Part shown: positions 53,262 through 62,818 of the stretch, one piece after another
How the letters are laid out: each line of letters begins with the position of its first letter
Position numbering within the stretch: the first letter of the stretch is position 1
Assembly (NCBI RefSeq): GCF_009826895.1
Contig: NZ_WUMV01000007.1
Coordinates: 310,001 to 374,000 of the forward strand
DNA from: Stappia sediminis
GTDB lineage: Bacteria; Pseudomonadota; Alphaproteobacteria; Rhizobiales; Stappiaceae
DNA length: 64,000 nucleotides
Reading direction: 5' to 3'
Program-made: the position numbers and the translations under genes
The notes under the pieces: generated by a model
The model's database searches: none
The model's input: the letters and a program-made list of their open reading frames with translations, nothing else
Told to the model about the DNA's origin: nothing

Positions 53262-54242
53262 TCAGAAGTTCTCCAGGACCTGGATGATCGCCGGGCCGAT
53301 GATGACGGCGAAGAGCACCGGCAGGAAGAACAGGATCATGGGCACCGTCAGCTTCGGCGGCAGTGAGGCAGCTTTCTTTTCCGCCGCCTGGGTGCGCTGC
53401 TCGCGGTTTTCCTCCGCCATGACGCGGATCGCCTGGCCGATCGGCGTACCGTAGCGCTCAGCCTGGATCAGCGCCGTCACGACGTTCTTCACGCCATCCA
53501 CGCCGGTACGACTTGCCAGGTTCTCGTAAGCCTTGCGGCGCTCGCCAAGATAGGAAAGTTCCGCATTCGTAAGCGTCAGTTCCTCCGCCAGCGCGATGGA
53601 CTGAATGCCGATTTCATCGGCGACCTTGCGAAATGCGGCTTCGATGGACATGCCGGATTCCACGCAGATCAACATGAGGTCGAGTGCGTCGGGCCACGCC
53701 CTGTTGATGGAAACCTGCCGGTTTTGAATCCTGTTCTTCAGGTAGATATTCGGCCCGTAGAAGCCGACCACGCCCACGCCGAACGAGATGCCGAGCTTGA
53801 GGATCGCCGGCTGATCGTCGGGGAGGACGGAAAACGTATATACGATCGCCGCCAGGAAAAGCACGATCGGCGCGACGATCCGGGCAATCAGATACGTGTA
53901 GAGCGGCGCCGTGCCGCGATACCCTGCCTGACGCAGTTGCTGGCGCGTCTCCTCGTTTGCAAGGCCGCTCGCGAGATTGAACCTGTCGACGAACTGCTTG
54001 ATCTGGTGTTTCGGCTGATTGCGCAGCGAAGCCCGCGCTTCGCCCTTTTCCGTCGCCATGCGCGCCCGCTCGCGCGCGCGCATCTTCTCGCGTTCGAGCG
54101 CTACGGATTTCATCCGGCTTTTCAGCCTGTCACCTTCCAATATCGGCAAGGCCAGGGTCAGGATCGTGCCCGCCACGGCGACAGTCGTAAGCACCGCGAT
54201 CAGGGTTTCCCGGCTGGCCAGGCTTGCAACGTCGATATTCAT
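53262..54242 (-). CDS. tadC: Type II secretion system F-domain protein TadC
   Basis: The 326-aa inner-membrane platform protein has an N-terminal helix (about 12-32), a second helix near 110-140 (FLAAIVYTFSVL and ISFGVGVVGFYGPNIYL), the GspF domain (about 165-290, with PDALDLMLICVESGMSIEAAFRKVADE and RYGTPIGQAIRVMAEENREQRTQAAEKKA) and a C-terminal helix (PMILFFLPVLFAVIIGPAIIQVL). It partners TadB in the Tad motor. It is the last gene of the cluster. Confidence 0.93.
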   Translation of the reverse strand: MNIDVASLASRETLIAVLTTVAVAGTILTLALPILEGDRLKSRMKSVALEREKMRARERARMATEKGEARASLRNQPKHQIKQFVDRFNLASGLANEETRQQLRQAGYRGTAPLYTYLIARIVAPIVLFLAAIVYTFSVLPDDQPAILKLGISFGVGVVGFYGPNIYLKNRIQNRQVSINRAWPDALDLMLICVESGMSIEAAFRKVADEIGIQSIALAEELTLTNAELSYLGERRKAYENLASRTGVDGVKNVVTALIQAERYGTPIGQAIRVMAEENREQRTQAAEKKAASLPPKLTVPMILFFLPVLFAVIIGPAIIQVLENF

Positions 54243-54299
54243 TCAAACCCCCTGCGAAACCCGTTCTTCACCTTCAGCGAAACCGGCTTCGCCAATTGA

Positions 54300-55322
54300 T
54301 CAGTGATCGAAGTTGATCATTTTACGCATCACCAGAATTCCCATCGTCATCCAGCAAAGACCGCCGGCCAGGATCAGATTGCCCGTCGGATCCTCGAAAA
54401 GGATGCCGATATAGTCAGGGCTGGTGAGCGAAAGCAGCGCTATGACGATGAACGGAAGGGAACCGATGATGCCGGCCGAGGCCTTCGCCTCGGAACTCAT
54501 CGCCTTGATCTTGCCCTGCAGGGTCTTGCGTCCGCGCAGAACCTTCGAAAGATTGCCGAGCGCTTCCGACAGCGAACCGCCGGCCTGCTGCTGGATCGCG
54601 ATGACGATGGCAAAAAAATTCGCTTCCGCCACGGGGACCCTTTTCGGCATGCGTGCAACGGCTTCCGCCAGCGACACGCCCATTGTCTGCGTTTCGACGA
54701 TGCGGCGAAACTCGCTGGCGACAGGCTCCCGCGCCTCGGCCGCGACAATCTGGATGCACTCGTTGACCGGCAGGCCCGCCTTCGCGCCACGCACGATCAC
54801 GTCCACGGCATTCGGCAACTCGTCGAGAAAGGCATTGAAACGCTTCTTGCGCCGCCAGGCCACGAACCAGCGGGGAAGACCCAGGAATCCGACGAAGCCG
54901 AACGCGCCGACAACCCACGGCGAGGGCTTGACGAGAAAACCGGCAAAAGCAGCCGCCAGCCCTATCAACAACGAGACGAGCCAGAACATGCGCTTCGACC
55001 ATGACAGGCCGGCCTGTTTGATGCGCAATTCCAGATCCAGGCTTTCCTTTTTCTGCCTGGACCGCTGCCGCTCCTCGAATTCCTTGAGCTGATCCTGCAC
55101 GTTCTTGCGCCGCCGGTCGGCGTCACGGGCCTTGAGACGATCGGCGTGGATCTCGTGGCGCGCGGAAATTTCATGGATGCGCTTTTCGCGATTCAGCTCG
55201 CCATTCAGCCGAGGCTGAAAAAGGGCGTAAAGAACGCCGCCGATCGAAAAGGCGACCAGAAGCGCAATCGCCACCACCGTGATTTCGGGCGTGAGGTAAG
55301 CCTGCAGGTCAGCCATTGACAC
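54300..55322 (-). CDS. tadB: Type II secretion system F-domain protein TadB
   Basis: The 340-aa inner-membrane protein has an N-terminal helix (about 12-35), a basic soluble linker (45-105), two helices around 115-155 and the GspF domain (about 165-300, with LPNAVDVIVRGAKAGLPVNECIQIVA and QQAGGSLSEALGNLSKVLRGR). It ends in two helices (SLPFIVIALLSLTSPDYIGIL and LAGGLCWMTMGILVMRKMI). Its start overlaps the cpaF end by 14 bp, so the two are co-translated. Confidence 0.93.
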   Translation of the reverse strand: MSMADLQAYLTPEITVVAIALLVAFSIGGVLYALFQPRLNGELNREKRIHEISARHEIHADRLKARDADRRRKNVQDQLKEFEERQRSRQKKESLDLELRIKQAGLSWSKRMFWLVSLLIGLAAAFAGFLVKPSPWVVGAFGFVGFLGLPRWFVAWRRKKRFNAFLDELPNAVDVIVRGAKAGLPVNECIQIVAAEAREPVASEFRRIVETQTMGVSLAEAVARMPKRVPVAEANFFAIVIAIQQQAGGSLSEALGNLSKVLRGRKTLQGKIKAMSSEAKASAGIIGSLPFIVIALLSLTSPDYIGILFEDPTGNLILAGGLCWMTMGILVMRKMINFDH

Positions 55323-56826
55323 TTTCGTTCACCTCCGCGGCATCGAGGGCATGGGCAAGCCTGTTCTCCTCGTTGAAGTAGCGCGCGCGCTCCCAGAAAA
55401 CGGGCCGGCCGATGCCGGTGGAGCGGTGGCGCCCGAGCAGGCGTCCATGCGCGTCCTCGCCCAGGATATCGTAGACGTAGACATCCTGCGTGATGATCAC
55501 ATCCCCTTCCATGCCGACCACTTCGGTAACGTGGGTAATGCGGCGTGAACCGTCACGAAGGCGCTGCGCCTGCACGATGACGTCGATCGAGGAAACGATC
55601 ATTTCCCTAAGGGTTCGCGACGGCAGGGTGAAACCACCCATCGTGATCATCGATTCAAGGCGGGACAGGGCCTCGCGCGGGCTGTTGGCGTGCAGCGTGC
55701 CCATCGACCCGTCGTGGCCGGTGTTCATCGCCTGAAGAAGGTCGAAGGCCTCGGGTCCGCGCACTTCGCCCACGATTATGCGTTCAGGACGCATACGCAG
55801 GCAGTTCTTGACGAGATCGCGCATGGTGATTTCGCCTTCGCCCTCCAGGTTGGGAGGACGGGTTTCCAGGCGCACCACATGCGGCTGCTGCAATTGCAGT
55901 TCCGCCGCATCCTCGCAAGTGATGATGCGTTCGTCGTGGTCGATGTAACGGGTAAGGCAGTTCAGCAGCGTCGTCTTGCCGGAACCCGTACCGCCGGAAA
56001 TCAGCACGTTACAGCGCACGCGCCCGATGATCTGGAGGATGGTCGCACCTTCCGGCGACACCGAGCCGAACTGGACCAGCTGGTCGAGAGTGAGCTTGTC
56101 CTTCTTGAACTTACGAATGGTGAGTGCGGGACCGTCGATGGAAAGCGGCGGCGCGATGACGTTGACGCGCGAACCGTCGGGAAGGCGCGCGTCGCAGATC
56201 GGGCTCGATTCGTCGACGCGGCGGCCGACCTGGCTCACGATCCGCTGGCAGATGTTCATAAGCTGCTTGTTGTCACGGAACTGAACGCCGGTCTGATGAA
56301 CCTTGCCCTCGGTCTCGATGTAGACCGTATCGGCACCGTTCACCATGATATCGGCGATGTCGTCTCGCATCAGCAAGGGTTCGAGCGGCCCGTAACCCAG
56401 AACGTCGTTACAGATGTCTTCAAGCAGGTCTTCCTGCTCCGAGATCGACATGACGACATTCTTGAGCGCGATGATGTCGTTCACGACATCGCGGATTTCC
56501 TCGCGCGCATCCTCCGGCCCGAGGCGGGAAAGCTGCGAAAGGTCGATCGCCTCGACCAACGCGTTGAAGATCGAGGCCTTGGTCTCGTAATAATCCTTCG
56601 AACGCTTCGAGGAGCGCGCGGGCTGCGGCTCCGGCTCCAGAGGCGGCTGCGTGGCAGGTGCGGCCGCTTTCTGCTCGGGCTTGGGCGCGGGCGCGGGTTC
56701 CGCCTGCGGTTGGGATGCCGCTTTGGTTTCGGGCGGCGGCGCAGTGACTTTTTCTTCCGCCGGCTTTGCGACTGGCGGCTTCACTGGAACCGAACCGGGA
56801 TTTCCTCGTCTGCCGAACATGATCAC
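55309..56826 (-). CDS. cpaF: Pilus assembly ATPase CpaF/TadA
   Basis: The 505-aa secretion ATPase powers Flp pilus assembly and, in some species, retraction. A Pro/Ala/Glu-rich N-terminal stretch (10-75) is followed by the N-terminal domain and the hexameric ATPase core: Walker [41 protein letters not shown] (Asp box), Walker B region [29 protein letters not shown] and the His-containing [11 protein letters not shown]. Length is normal for CpaF. Confidence 0.95.
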   Translation of the reverse strand: MIMFGRRGNPGSVPVKPPVAKPAEEKVTAPPPETKAASQPQAEPAPAPKPEQKAAAPATQPPLEPEPQPARSSKRSKDYYETKASIFNALVEAIDLSQLSRLGPEDAREEIRDVVNDIIALKNVVMSISEQEDLLEDICNDVLGYGPLEPLLMRDDIADIMVNGADTVYIETEGKVHQTGVQFRDNKQLMNICQRIVSQVGRRVDESSPICDARLPDGSRVNVIAPPLSIDGPALTIRKFKKDKLTLDQLVQFGSVSPEGATILQIIGRVRCNVLISGGTGSGKTTLLNCLTRYIDHDERIITCEDAAELQLQQPHVVRLETRPPNLEGEGEITMRDLVKNCLRMRPERIIVGEVRGPEAFDLLQAMNTGHDGSMGTLHANSPREALSRLESMITMGGFTLPSRTLREMIVSSIDVIVQAQRLRDGSRRITHVTEVVGMEGDVIITQDVYVYDILGEDAHGRLLGRHRSTGIGRPVFWERARYFNEENRLAHALDAAEVNESVNG

Positions 56827-56898
56827 CAGCTTCCGTTGATCCTGACCGCTGGCCGCCGGAGCGGCCCTGCGCCTGACACTTCGCGGCGAAGCGGGACG

Positions 56899-58233
56899 CT
56901 ATGCCCCTTTCGCCGCACCCTTGCGCTTCTTCAGGAAACGCGCCATCAGCATATTGAGGCCCGCTCCCTTAGGTTTCCTTACTTCGCTGCGCCCCGTGAC
57001 GATCTGCGACACCAGATCGAACTGCGCCTTCGACTGATGCTTCGGATCAAGCTCGCCGATCATCTGGCCGTTGTTCGCCGCCGTTCCGAAAAGCTGAGGG
57101 TCGAAGGGGATCGCAGCCGCCGGCTCCAGATCGAGGGCGGCCGTGAACTCTTCCGGCTTGATTTCGGGACGTTTGGGAACATTCACCCTGTTGAGCACGA
57201 GGTGCGGACGGCTGTCGTTCGGGCGCATCTGCCTGAGCGTGTCGAGCAGGTTCTTGGCATTGCGCAGATTGGCGAGGTCCGGTTCGGCCACGATGACGAT
57301 TTCGTCCGCCGTGCCGATCAGATGCCGTGTCCAGTTCGTCCACGAGTGGGGCATATCCATGACCACCGAAGGCGTCGTCTTGCGCATGACCTCGATCAGA
57401 CTGTCGAAGGTCTTCTCGTCATGGTCATAGGTCTTTTCGAGCGAGGCCGGCGCCGCCAGCAGGCTGAGCTGGTCCGTGCATTTCGACAAGAGGCGATCGA
57501 GGAACGTCTCATCCAGGCGCTCAGGCGCGGAGATCGCCTCCATGATGCCCTGCAGAGGGTCCTGATTGAAATCGAGCCCGGCAGTCCCGAAAGCGAGGTC
57601 GAGGTCCGCGAGCACGACGTCGTTTTCGAACAACCTGGCGATGGACCAGGCCACGTTGTGGGCGACCGTGGAGGCCCCGCACCCGCCTTTCGCTCCAACG
57701 AATGCGATCGTGCGCCCCAAAGGCTCGGCCGTCGGATCCGTGTAGAGATCGCCTATGGTGGCGACAAGCTGAAACAGGCTGACAGGGGCGACCAGATATT
57801 CGCTGACACCGCGATGGATAAGGTCGCGATAAAGGGTCACGTCATTCACGTGGCCGATAATCACCACCTTGGAGCCCGGATCGCAAACCTCGGCAAGACC
57901 GTCGAGGTGTTCGATCAGTTCGTTAGCCGGCAAACTGCACTCGATCACGATGAGGTTCGGCGTCGGCGCCGACCCGTAAAAATCGACCGCGGCCGCGATG
58001 CCGCCCATGTGAACCTTCACGTGGGCCTTCGACATTCTCCGGTCGATGCTGGCCGATTCCATCATCTTCGCCGTTTCGGGCGTCTCGCAAAAAGCCTGAA
58101 CGGAGATGCGCGGCACGGGCCTTAGGTCCGCCGGTGCACCTCCAGCCGGCACCTCGTCGCGCGCTGGCTCCTCCGCCTTTCGGGACTCTCCGGCCTCCGC
58201 GGCCGGATTCGGGTCATACGCCAGACTGCTCAT
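56899..58233 (-). CDS. cpaE: Pilus assembly protein CpaE/TadZ (ParA/MinD-like)
   Basis: The 444-aa protein localises the Tad machine to the pole. It has an atypical receiver-like domain (about 70-170, ending LIHRGVSEYLVAPVSLFQLV) followed by a MinD/ParA-like P-loop domain with the deviant Walker A FVGAKGGCGASTVAHNVAWS, a switch region VLADLDLAFGTAGLD and VMDMPHSWTNWTRHL. The N-terminal 45 residues are Pro/Ala/Glu-rich. It sits between cpaD and cpaF with short gaps. Confidence 0.93.
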   Translation of the reverse strand: MSSLAYDPNPAAEAGESRKAEEPARDEVPAGGAPADLRPVPRISVQAFCETPETAKMMESASIDRRMSKAHVKVHMGGIAAAVDFYGSAPTPNLIVIECSLPANELIEHLDGLAEVCDPGSKVVIIGHVNDVTLYRDLIHRGVSEYLVAPVSLFQLVATIGDLYTDPTAEPLGRTIAFVGAKGGCGASTVAHNVAWSIARLFENDVVLADLDLAFGTAGLDFNQDPLQGIMEAISAPERLDETFLDRLLSKCTDQLSLLAAPASLEKTYDHDEKTFDSLIEVMRKTTPSVVMDMPHSWTNWTRHLIGTADEIVIVAEPDLANLRNAKNLLDTLRQMRPNDSRPHLVLNRVNVPKRPEIKPEEFTAALDLEPAAAIPFDPQLFGTAANNGQMIGELDPKHQSKAQFDLVSQIVTGRSEVRKPKGAGLNMLMARFLKKRKGAAKGA

Positions 58234-58251
58234 GTCGCAACCTCTCTCGGA

Positions 58252-58989
58252 TCAGTTAGCCGCATCGGATATCTTGGCGCCGTCGCCTTCCTTGTAATCC
58301 GACCCGGTTCTTTCACCCCTGCGATACTTTTCGAAGACCGTGGAGCGACGCTGCTGGTCCGCCGGACCTTGAGCGCGCGGGTAGATGAAATCCGCCGGAT
58401 CATCGACTAACGCGGCGAGATTCTTCTGAGTGGCGCAGCCGAAATCGTAGTAGTCGGTGTTGGCGAAGTCCCCGGTCACGTCGTCGGGCCAGGTACCGCA
58501 CGGGCCCACCTCCGCCTTGATGGTCGGATAGGCGAGGCGAACCGGGGCGGAAATACTTGGATCGGCCACCGGATAGGAACGGGTCACGATCCTCTTGCCG
58601 GAAATGCCGCCGCGCTTGATGGCGGACCTGAGCCCCGGCGTGATCGCATGGACTGCGGATTCATTGGCGGAGCCGGACGGAACGATGATTTCCATCACGC
58701 TTGCGCCCCTGCGCCGTCCGTCGGCGGCGAAACTGGCAACCGCGGCGGCCATCTGCGGGGGCAGCCTGCGCATGCCCGCGCCGACCGGCAGGTCGAGGGT
58801 TTCCGTGCCCTCGTCCACGATGATCGGATGGCGCAGCTGGTAGTCGTTGGCCGCCAGAGCCTCGGTCGTATACGGAGTGGTCTGCTGGCACCCTGCCAGG
58901 AACGAGCCCGCCAGGAGGATGAGACCGAGGCCGGCGAGGCGACCTGAGCGAATGTATCTCGCGTTCGAAGGCATCGTCGCATTCCTCAA
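58252..58989 (-). CDS. cpaD: Pilus assembly lipoprotein CpaD
   Basis: The 245-aa periplasmic protein has a signal peptide with lipobox LAGSFLAGCQQ (about residues 28-38). The CpaD domain follows, with NDYQLRHPIIVDEGTETLDLPVG, SFAADGRRRGASVMEIIVPSGS and the C-terminal motif VGPCGTWPDDV followed by FGCATQKNLAALVDDPADFIYPRA. The ATG at 58989 overlaps the cpaC stop (ATGA), and a second in-frame ATG at 58974 is possible. It supports the outer-membrane secretin. Confidence 0.92.
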   Translation of the reverse strand: MRNATMPSNARYIRSGRLAGLGLILLAGSFLAGCQQTTPYTTEALAANDYQLRHPIIVDEGTETLDLPVGAGMRRLPPQMAAAVASFAADGRRRGASVMEIIVPSGSANESAVHAITPGLRSAIKRGGISGKRIVTRSYPVADPSISAPVRLAYPTIKAEVGPCGTWPDDVTGDFANTDYYDFGCATQKNLAALVDDPADFIYPRAQGPADQQRRSTVFEKYRRGERTGSDYKEGDGAKISDAAN

Positions 58990-60407
58990 TATTTGTAGAT
59001 GTAGCCGACCTGGCCGTGATAGGTGCCCTCAGGCGCCGGCGCACCCGACACGCTGTAGATGCGGTTGAGGCGGTTCAGGAAGATCGTCGCCGCGTCGGTG
59101 GCCGGAGCGAAATTCTTGTCGGGACGGGCGAGCTTGCTGCGGTTGACCGGCTTTGCCAGATAGGGAGTGACGAAGACCACGAGCTCGGTCTGCTTGCGCA
59201 GGAAGTCGCGGCTCTTGAACAGCGCCCCGAGGACCGGAACCTGCATGAGGCCGGGCACTCCGTTCAGGTCCTGCTTGTAGGTTTCCTTCAGAAGGCCCGC
59301 CATGACGAGCGTGCCGCCGGAGGGCAGCTCGACCGTCGATTCCGCGCGCCGGACCTTAAGCGCCGGGATCGTGATGAGGCCGAGGTTGACCGCCCCTTCC
59401 TGGGTGATCTCGCTGACTTCCGTCTTGACGCGCAGGCTGATGTTGCCTTCGTTCAGGACGACGGGCGTGAAATCCAGGCCGACACCGAATTTCTTGAATT
59501 CAACCGTGACTTCCCTTTGATCCTGCGAGACGGGGATCGGGAATTCGCCACCCGCGAGGAAGCTGGCGTTTTCGCCGGATATGGCGGTCAGCGTCGGCTC
59601 CGCGAGAGTGCGGATCACGCCGTCACGCTGCAATGCCTCGATTTCAGCGACGATCCGCGTGTCGCCGGCAAGGAAGTCCGTTCCGAGCGAGCCGCGATTG
59701 ACGACATTCGAGTTGACCGTGTAGCCGGGCTGGTTGTTGAAGCCGACGGTATAGTTTCCAATGCCGATGCTGCCGGCGAGATTGACGCCCAACTGCTTGA
59801 TGATCGAGCGTTCGACCTCCGCGACCGTGACCTTCAGGTGAACCTGGTCCTTGCCCTCGACCGAAACCGTGTTGAGAACGGACGACTGACCTCCTTCATC
59901 CGGCTTGGCGTAGCGTCTGGCGAGATCCGTCGCGCGCTGCGCGTCGCCCGTGCTTTTCGCCGTGCCCGAAAGAACGATGTTGCCGTTGACCGCATCCGCC
60001 CTGATGTTCGCCGTCGGAATCGCGCGGCGTATGAGCGCGTTGAGTTCGGTGGTGTCCTGGTCGACGTAGAGGTCGAAGTTTGCAAGCTGCACGCCGCCGT
60101 CGCCGAAGAGGAAGAGACTGGCCTGGCCTGCCTTGTTGCCGAGTACGAAGACGCGACGCGACGTTCTGACCACCGCATCGGCGATTTCCGGATCGGAGAC
60201 GAGAACGTCACGAACCTCTTCGCCAAGGTTGATCACCACCGACCGGCCCACCCCTACGCGCAATATGCGCTCGGCTATGCGGTCGCCCGCGGCAATGTTC
60301 ACCGTCTTGGGATAAGAGCTGTCGGCGGCGGCCGGTCCGGTGCCGGCAAACGACAGAGCGAGGCTGAAAGCCATCAATCCGACGCCAATCCATCGCTTGC
60401 AATTCAT
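58986..60407 (-). CDS. cpaC: Type IVc pilus secretin CpaC/RcpA
   Basis: The 473-aa outer-membrane secretin has a signal peptide (about 1-28), an N-terminal pilus-formation domain (VVINLGEEVRDVLVSDPEIADAVVRTSRRVFVLG), a BON domain (about 115-200) and the secretin barrel (about 245-425, with AEPTLTAISGENASFLAGGEFPIPV, GVGLDFTPVVLNEGNISLRVKTEVSE and LPSGGTLVMAGLLKE). It lets the Flp pilus cross the outer membrane. It is between cpaB and cpaD, overlapping cpaD by 4 bp. Confidence 0.96.
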   Translation of the reverse strand: MNCKRWIGVGLMAFSLALSFAGTGPAAADSSYPKTVNIAAGDRIAERILRVGVGRSVVINLGEEVRDVLVSDPEIADAVVRTSRRVFVLGNKAGQASLFLFGDGGVQLANFDLYVDQDTTELNALIRRAIPTANIRADAVNGNIVLSGTAKSTGDAQRATDLARRYAKPDEGGQSSVLNTVSVEGKDQVHLKVTVAEVERSIIKQLGVNLAGSIGIGNYTVGFNNQPGYTVNSNVVNRGSLGTDFLAGDTRIVAEIEALQRDGVIRTLAEPTLTAISGENASFLAGGEFPIPVSQDQREVTVEFKKFGVGLDFTPVVLNEGNISLRVKTEVSEITQEGAVNLGLITIPALKVRRAESTVELPSGGTLVMAGLLKETYKQDLNGVPGLMQVPVLGALFKSRDFLRKQTELVVFVTPYLAKPVNRSKLARPDKNFAPATDAATIFLNRLNRIYSVSGAPAPEGTYHGQVGYIYKY

Positions 60408-60451
60408 CGTCCGTCTCCTTGACCGGGCGTGATCTGTCGCCCTGCCTCAAT

Positions 60452-61228
60452 TCACTTCAGGGTCGATGCCTGGCTTGTCAGGCCGTACTTGACGAAGTTG
60501 ACGCCGCCGCCGACGAAATTGTCATCCGCGTCGTCCGCGGAATCCGCCGCACTGCGCAAGGAAAGCGAGATCGTGCCGACCTGCTGCGCCTGGGCGACGA
60601 CTTCCGTCTGTTCCGGCGACAGTTCCAAAGTGGCGGTGCGTCCCGGCGGCAATGCCTTTTCGTCCTGCTCTCCGGCCGTGGTCGTGTCGATCGCAAGCAC
60701 GCGGACGTTCGCCAGAATGGTTTCGCTCGTGAAGCCATCGCCGCTGCGTCCGTTCCGGGCACGTGTCAGGATGAGGTCGACCTTGTCGCCGGGAAGAATG
60801 AAACCGCCCGCCGTCGTCACCGCCTCCACCGGAACCGCGATCGCGCGCCGCCCCTTGGGAAGGATTGCCGCCATGAAACCGCGATCGGTGGAAATGAGGC
60901 GCTCCTCGCGCAGCGGCTCGCCGGAATAAAGCGGCGCGCGGGCGATCCTCCCGGAAAGGCTGACCGCGGCGTCCGGCTGCTGGGAGCGCAGGATCGAACC
61001 GGCCGGCGTCGAGCCCTTCGGCCATTCCGCCCAGGTGAGATCGGATGCCGCCAGCTGGCTGCCGAGCTTCACGTCCCGGGAAGCGACGAGAACCTGCTCC
61101 ACGCCCGTCACCGGCGCTTCGGCGACCACCGCTTCGGGTGGAGCGCTTGAGTTGCTGATCACGAGCCGCGCCGCCAGAAGGCCAGCACCCAACGCAACAC
61201 CGAGGATGGCAAATCGAGCAATCTTCAT
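60452..61228 (-). CDS. cpaB: Flp pilus assembly protein CpaB/RcpC
   Basis: The 258-aa protein (ATG at 61228, MKIARFAILGVALGAGLLAARL) has an N-terminal membrane anchor, a SAF domain (about 45-110, with QVLVASRDVKLGSQLAASDLTWAEWP) and the RcpC domain (ILPKGRRAIAVPVEAVTTAGGFILPGDKVDLIL). It is a periplasmic component thought to link secretin and inner-membrane parts. An alternative ATG lies at 61237. It is the first gene of the cpaB-C-D-E-F-tadB-tadC operon, preceded by an A+T-rich control region. Confidence 0.94.
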   Translation of the reverse strand: MKIARFAILGVALGAGLLAARLVISNSSAPPEAVVAEAPVTGVEQVLVASRDVKLGSQLAASDLTWAEWPKGSTPAGSILRSQQPDAAVSLSGRIARAPLYSGEPLREERLISTDRGFMAAILPKGRRAIAVPVEAVTTAGGFILPGDKVDLILTRARNGRSGDGFTSETILANVRVLAIDTTTAGEQDEKALPPGRTATLELSPEQTEVVAQAQQVGTISLSLRSAADSADDADDNFVGGGVNFVKYGLTSQASTLK

Positions 61229-61591
61229 GTCTCTCATCCACTCGTTCCGGGGACCGGAAAGCCGAATGTGGCTCACCTATGGTCACCTGTTGACATTACA
61301 GTGAGTGGAAAATGGTCAAGACATGGTTAACAAGCGGTGATCGAATATACTTAATGACCATTAATTCATGCGCAAAATGCCGAAACTAAACAGCAAAATT
61401 AATGCAAGATTAATTGCTCGATTAGAGGTGTAAGCATTTTATCTCACAACCAATGGGTCATAATCGCCCGAATTCAACGCCTTTATTACGTCAACTGAGA
61501 GCATTTGCAGGAGGTGCTTCGTTCGCCCTGAAGCCGCCGGCCAACGGGCGCGAATCCTGACGGCACGGGCCGATCCGAGAAAAACGCAGGC
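61229..61591. other. A+T-rich control region upstream of the cpaB operon
   Basis: This 363-bp gap between cpaB and the prepilin peptidase gene is A+T-rich from about 61300 to 61480 and contains several TTAA elements: TTAAC at 61328-61332, TTAA-N6-TTAA around 61352-61366, and a perfect CtrA-type box described separately. No gene is visible. The region is where the promoter of the seven-gene operon should be. Confidence 0.55.
61399..61413. promoter_or_regulatory. CtrA-type box TTAA-N7-TTAA
   Basis: TTAA (61399-61402), seven bases, TTAA (61410-61413) match the full CtrA recognition pattern. It lies about 170 bp upstream of cpaB. CtrA is known to control pilus genes in Caulobacter, so cell-cycle control of this operon is a reasonable inference. 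Confidence 0.55.
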
Positions 61592-62110
61592 TCAGCTGGC
61601 CGCGACCAGAGCCTGGAACCAGACCGTTTCCGGATAAACCTGCAAAGCCGCCAGAGAAAGGGCTATGCCGTAAGGTATTCCGGTGTTGCGGTCGTGAAGC
61701 CGCACCAGCCAGGACTGCCCGCTTGCGATGCCCGGAAGCACCGGAATCTTGTTGCGGAATAAAAGCAGGGCCAGTGTCAAAACGGCACCGTAGACCGCCG
61801 AAAGAAACAGAAAGCCGAATAAAGGCTCCGAAAAGCCGAACCATAAAGCAATGGCCGCAGCGACCTTTACGTCACCTCCACCCATCCAGCCACAGGCGAA
61901 CAGGGTGAACCCGACCGCGAAAACGCACACCCCGGCAAGCAGGTGATAGCCCGCATCCGGCAGCGAGAGAGGAACGAAGGGCGCCAAAGCCGCGAAACCG
62001 GCAACCAACAACAGCGAGACCCGATTGGGAATCGTCATGGTGAAGAGGTCGGAAGTGGCCGCATAGGCGACCAGACAGGGAAAGACTATCAAGAGCGATG
62101 CTTCAATCAT
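61592..62110 (-). CDS. cpaA: Prepilin peptidase CpaA/TadV (A24)
   Basis: The 172-aa aspartic peptidase cleaves the leader from Flp prepilins. The ATG at 62110 gives MIEASLLIVFPCLVAYAATSD with the first catalytic Asp21; the second, Asp80, lies in GWMGGGDVK (74-82), and about five membrane helices follow. The small size without a methylase domain is normal for TadV. It is 119 bp downstream of the pilin gene on the same strand. Confidence 0.93.
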   Translation of the reverse strand: MIEASLLIVFPCLVAYAATSDLFTMTIPNRVSLLLVAGFAALAPFVPLSLPDAGYHLLAGVCVFAVGFTLFACGWMGGGDVKVAAAIALWFGFSEPLFGFLFLSAVYGAVLTLALLLFRNKIPVLPGIASGQSWLVRLHDRNTGIPYGIALSLAALQVYPETVWFQALVAAS

Positions 62111-62229
62111 GATTTTACCCCTGTAGCGTATCCTTCCCCCGGACATGCAGACGGACGGCAGATGCCGTCCGTCGCAAATCGTGTATTTCCGCGGTCGCAG
62201 CAGGAACCGGACCGCGAAACATCCGATTA

Positions 62230-62394
62230 TTACTGCAGACCGTCGGACACCGTCGTGAAGGTGGTGGTCAGGTTCGTACCGACGGTGGCAAGGATACCGA
62301 CGATGGCAACCGAGATCAGAGCGGCGATCAGGCCATATTCAATGGCGGTAGCACCGGACTCGTCCTTGGCGAAACGTGCGAAAAGATTCTTCAT
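62230..62394 (-). CDS. Flp family type IVb major pilin
   Basis: The 54-aa prepilin starts at the ATG at 62394 (MKNLFARFAKDESGATAIEYG), preceded by AGGAG. Processing is expected after Gly14, giving ATAIEYGLIAALISVAIVG as mature N-terminus, with Glu at +5 and Tyr at +6 as in all Flp pilins. The hydrophobic helix is followed by a short Thr-rich end. It is the main fibre subunit of the Tad pilus encoded around it. Confidence 0.96.
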   Translation of the reverse strand: MKNLFARFAKDESGATAIEYGLIAALISVAIVGILATVGTNLTTTFTTVSDGLQ

Positions 62395-62818
62395 GGGTTT
62401 GCTCCTAGCTCCACGTGTTTTGACAGCACTAGCTCGCCGGCCTTGTTTTCTTTTGACCGATCGAAGCTTTGACAACGTTACGCACCGCCAATTGCTAAAA
62501 AGTTAATTCAACCGTCGAACTTCAGTTGTTTTGCCAGTTTTTCAAACAGAGTTAACAGTATCATAATTCGATGATTCAAATTTTACATGTAAATTATTCA
62601 TTTACGATTGCATATAAGAAGTAGTGCTGAAATTTTTTTGTTATATATTCTATAAGTGACGAGAGGGCGATTATTAAACACTAACAAAAGTGCGGCAACT
62701 CTCTTTACGGGAGATATACACGGCGAGCGGCAGAATGATTGAAGCAAACCCATTCGTTAGCGGTTCGTTCACCAAGTTCTGCGCAAGATCGGTCAGTTCG
62801 CATAGCCTGGAGGCTGAA
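62395..62818. other. A+T-rich divergent regulatory region between pilin and secretin-N-domain genes
   Basis: This 424-bp region is strongly A+T-rich from about 62490 to 62700 and separates the minus-strand pilin gene from the plus-strand pilus genes. It carries a CtrA-like site at 62551-62566, a TTAAT element near 62501, and an AGGAG ribosome-binding site just before the pilin ATG. No gene or stable long hairpin was recognised. Confidence 0.5.
62551..62566 (-). promoter_or_regulatory. CtrA-like box upstream of the Flp pilin gene
   Basis: On the minus strand the bases read TTAT-N7-TTAAC, one mismatch from TTAA-N7-TTAAC. It lies about 157 bp upstream of the pilin ATG in a divergent promoter region, matching the known CtrA control of pilin genes in related bacteria. 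Confidence 0.5.

Noticed and set aside
55690-58125. Very long (811-codon) open frame on the plus strand
   Set aside because: It is antisense to cpaF and cpaE, which have complete motifs. The product has no domain pattern and is rich in Arg/His/Asp as expected of a GC-rich shadow frame.
59016-60422. 468-codon plus-strand frame
   Set aside because: It is a shadow of the secretin gene cpaC on the opposite strand, with no recognisable protein features.
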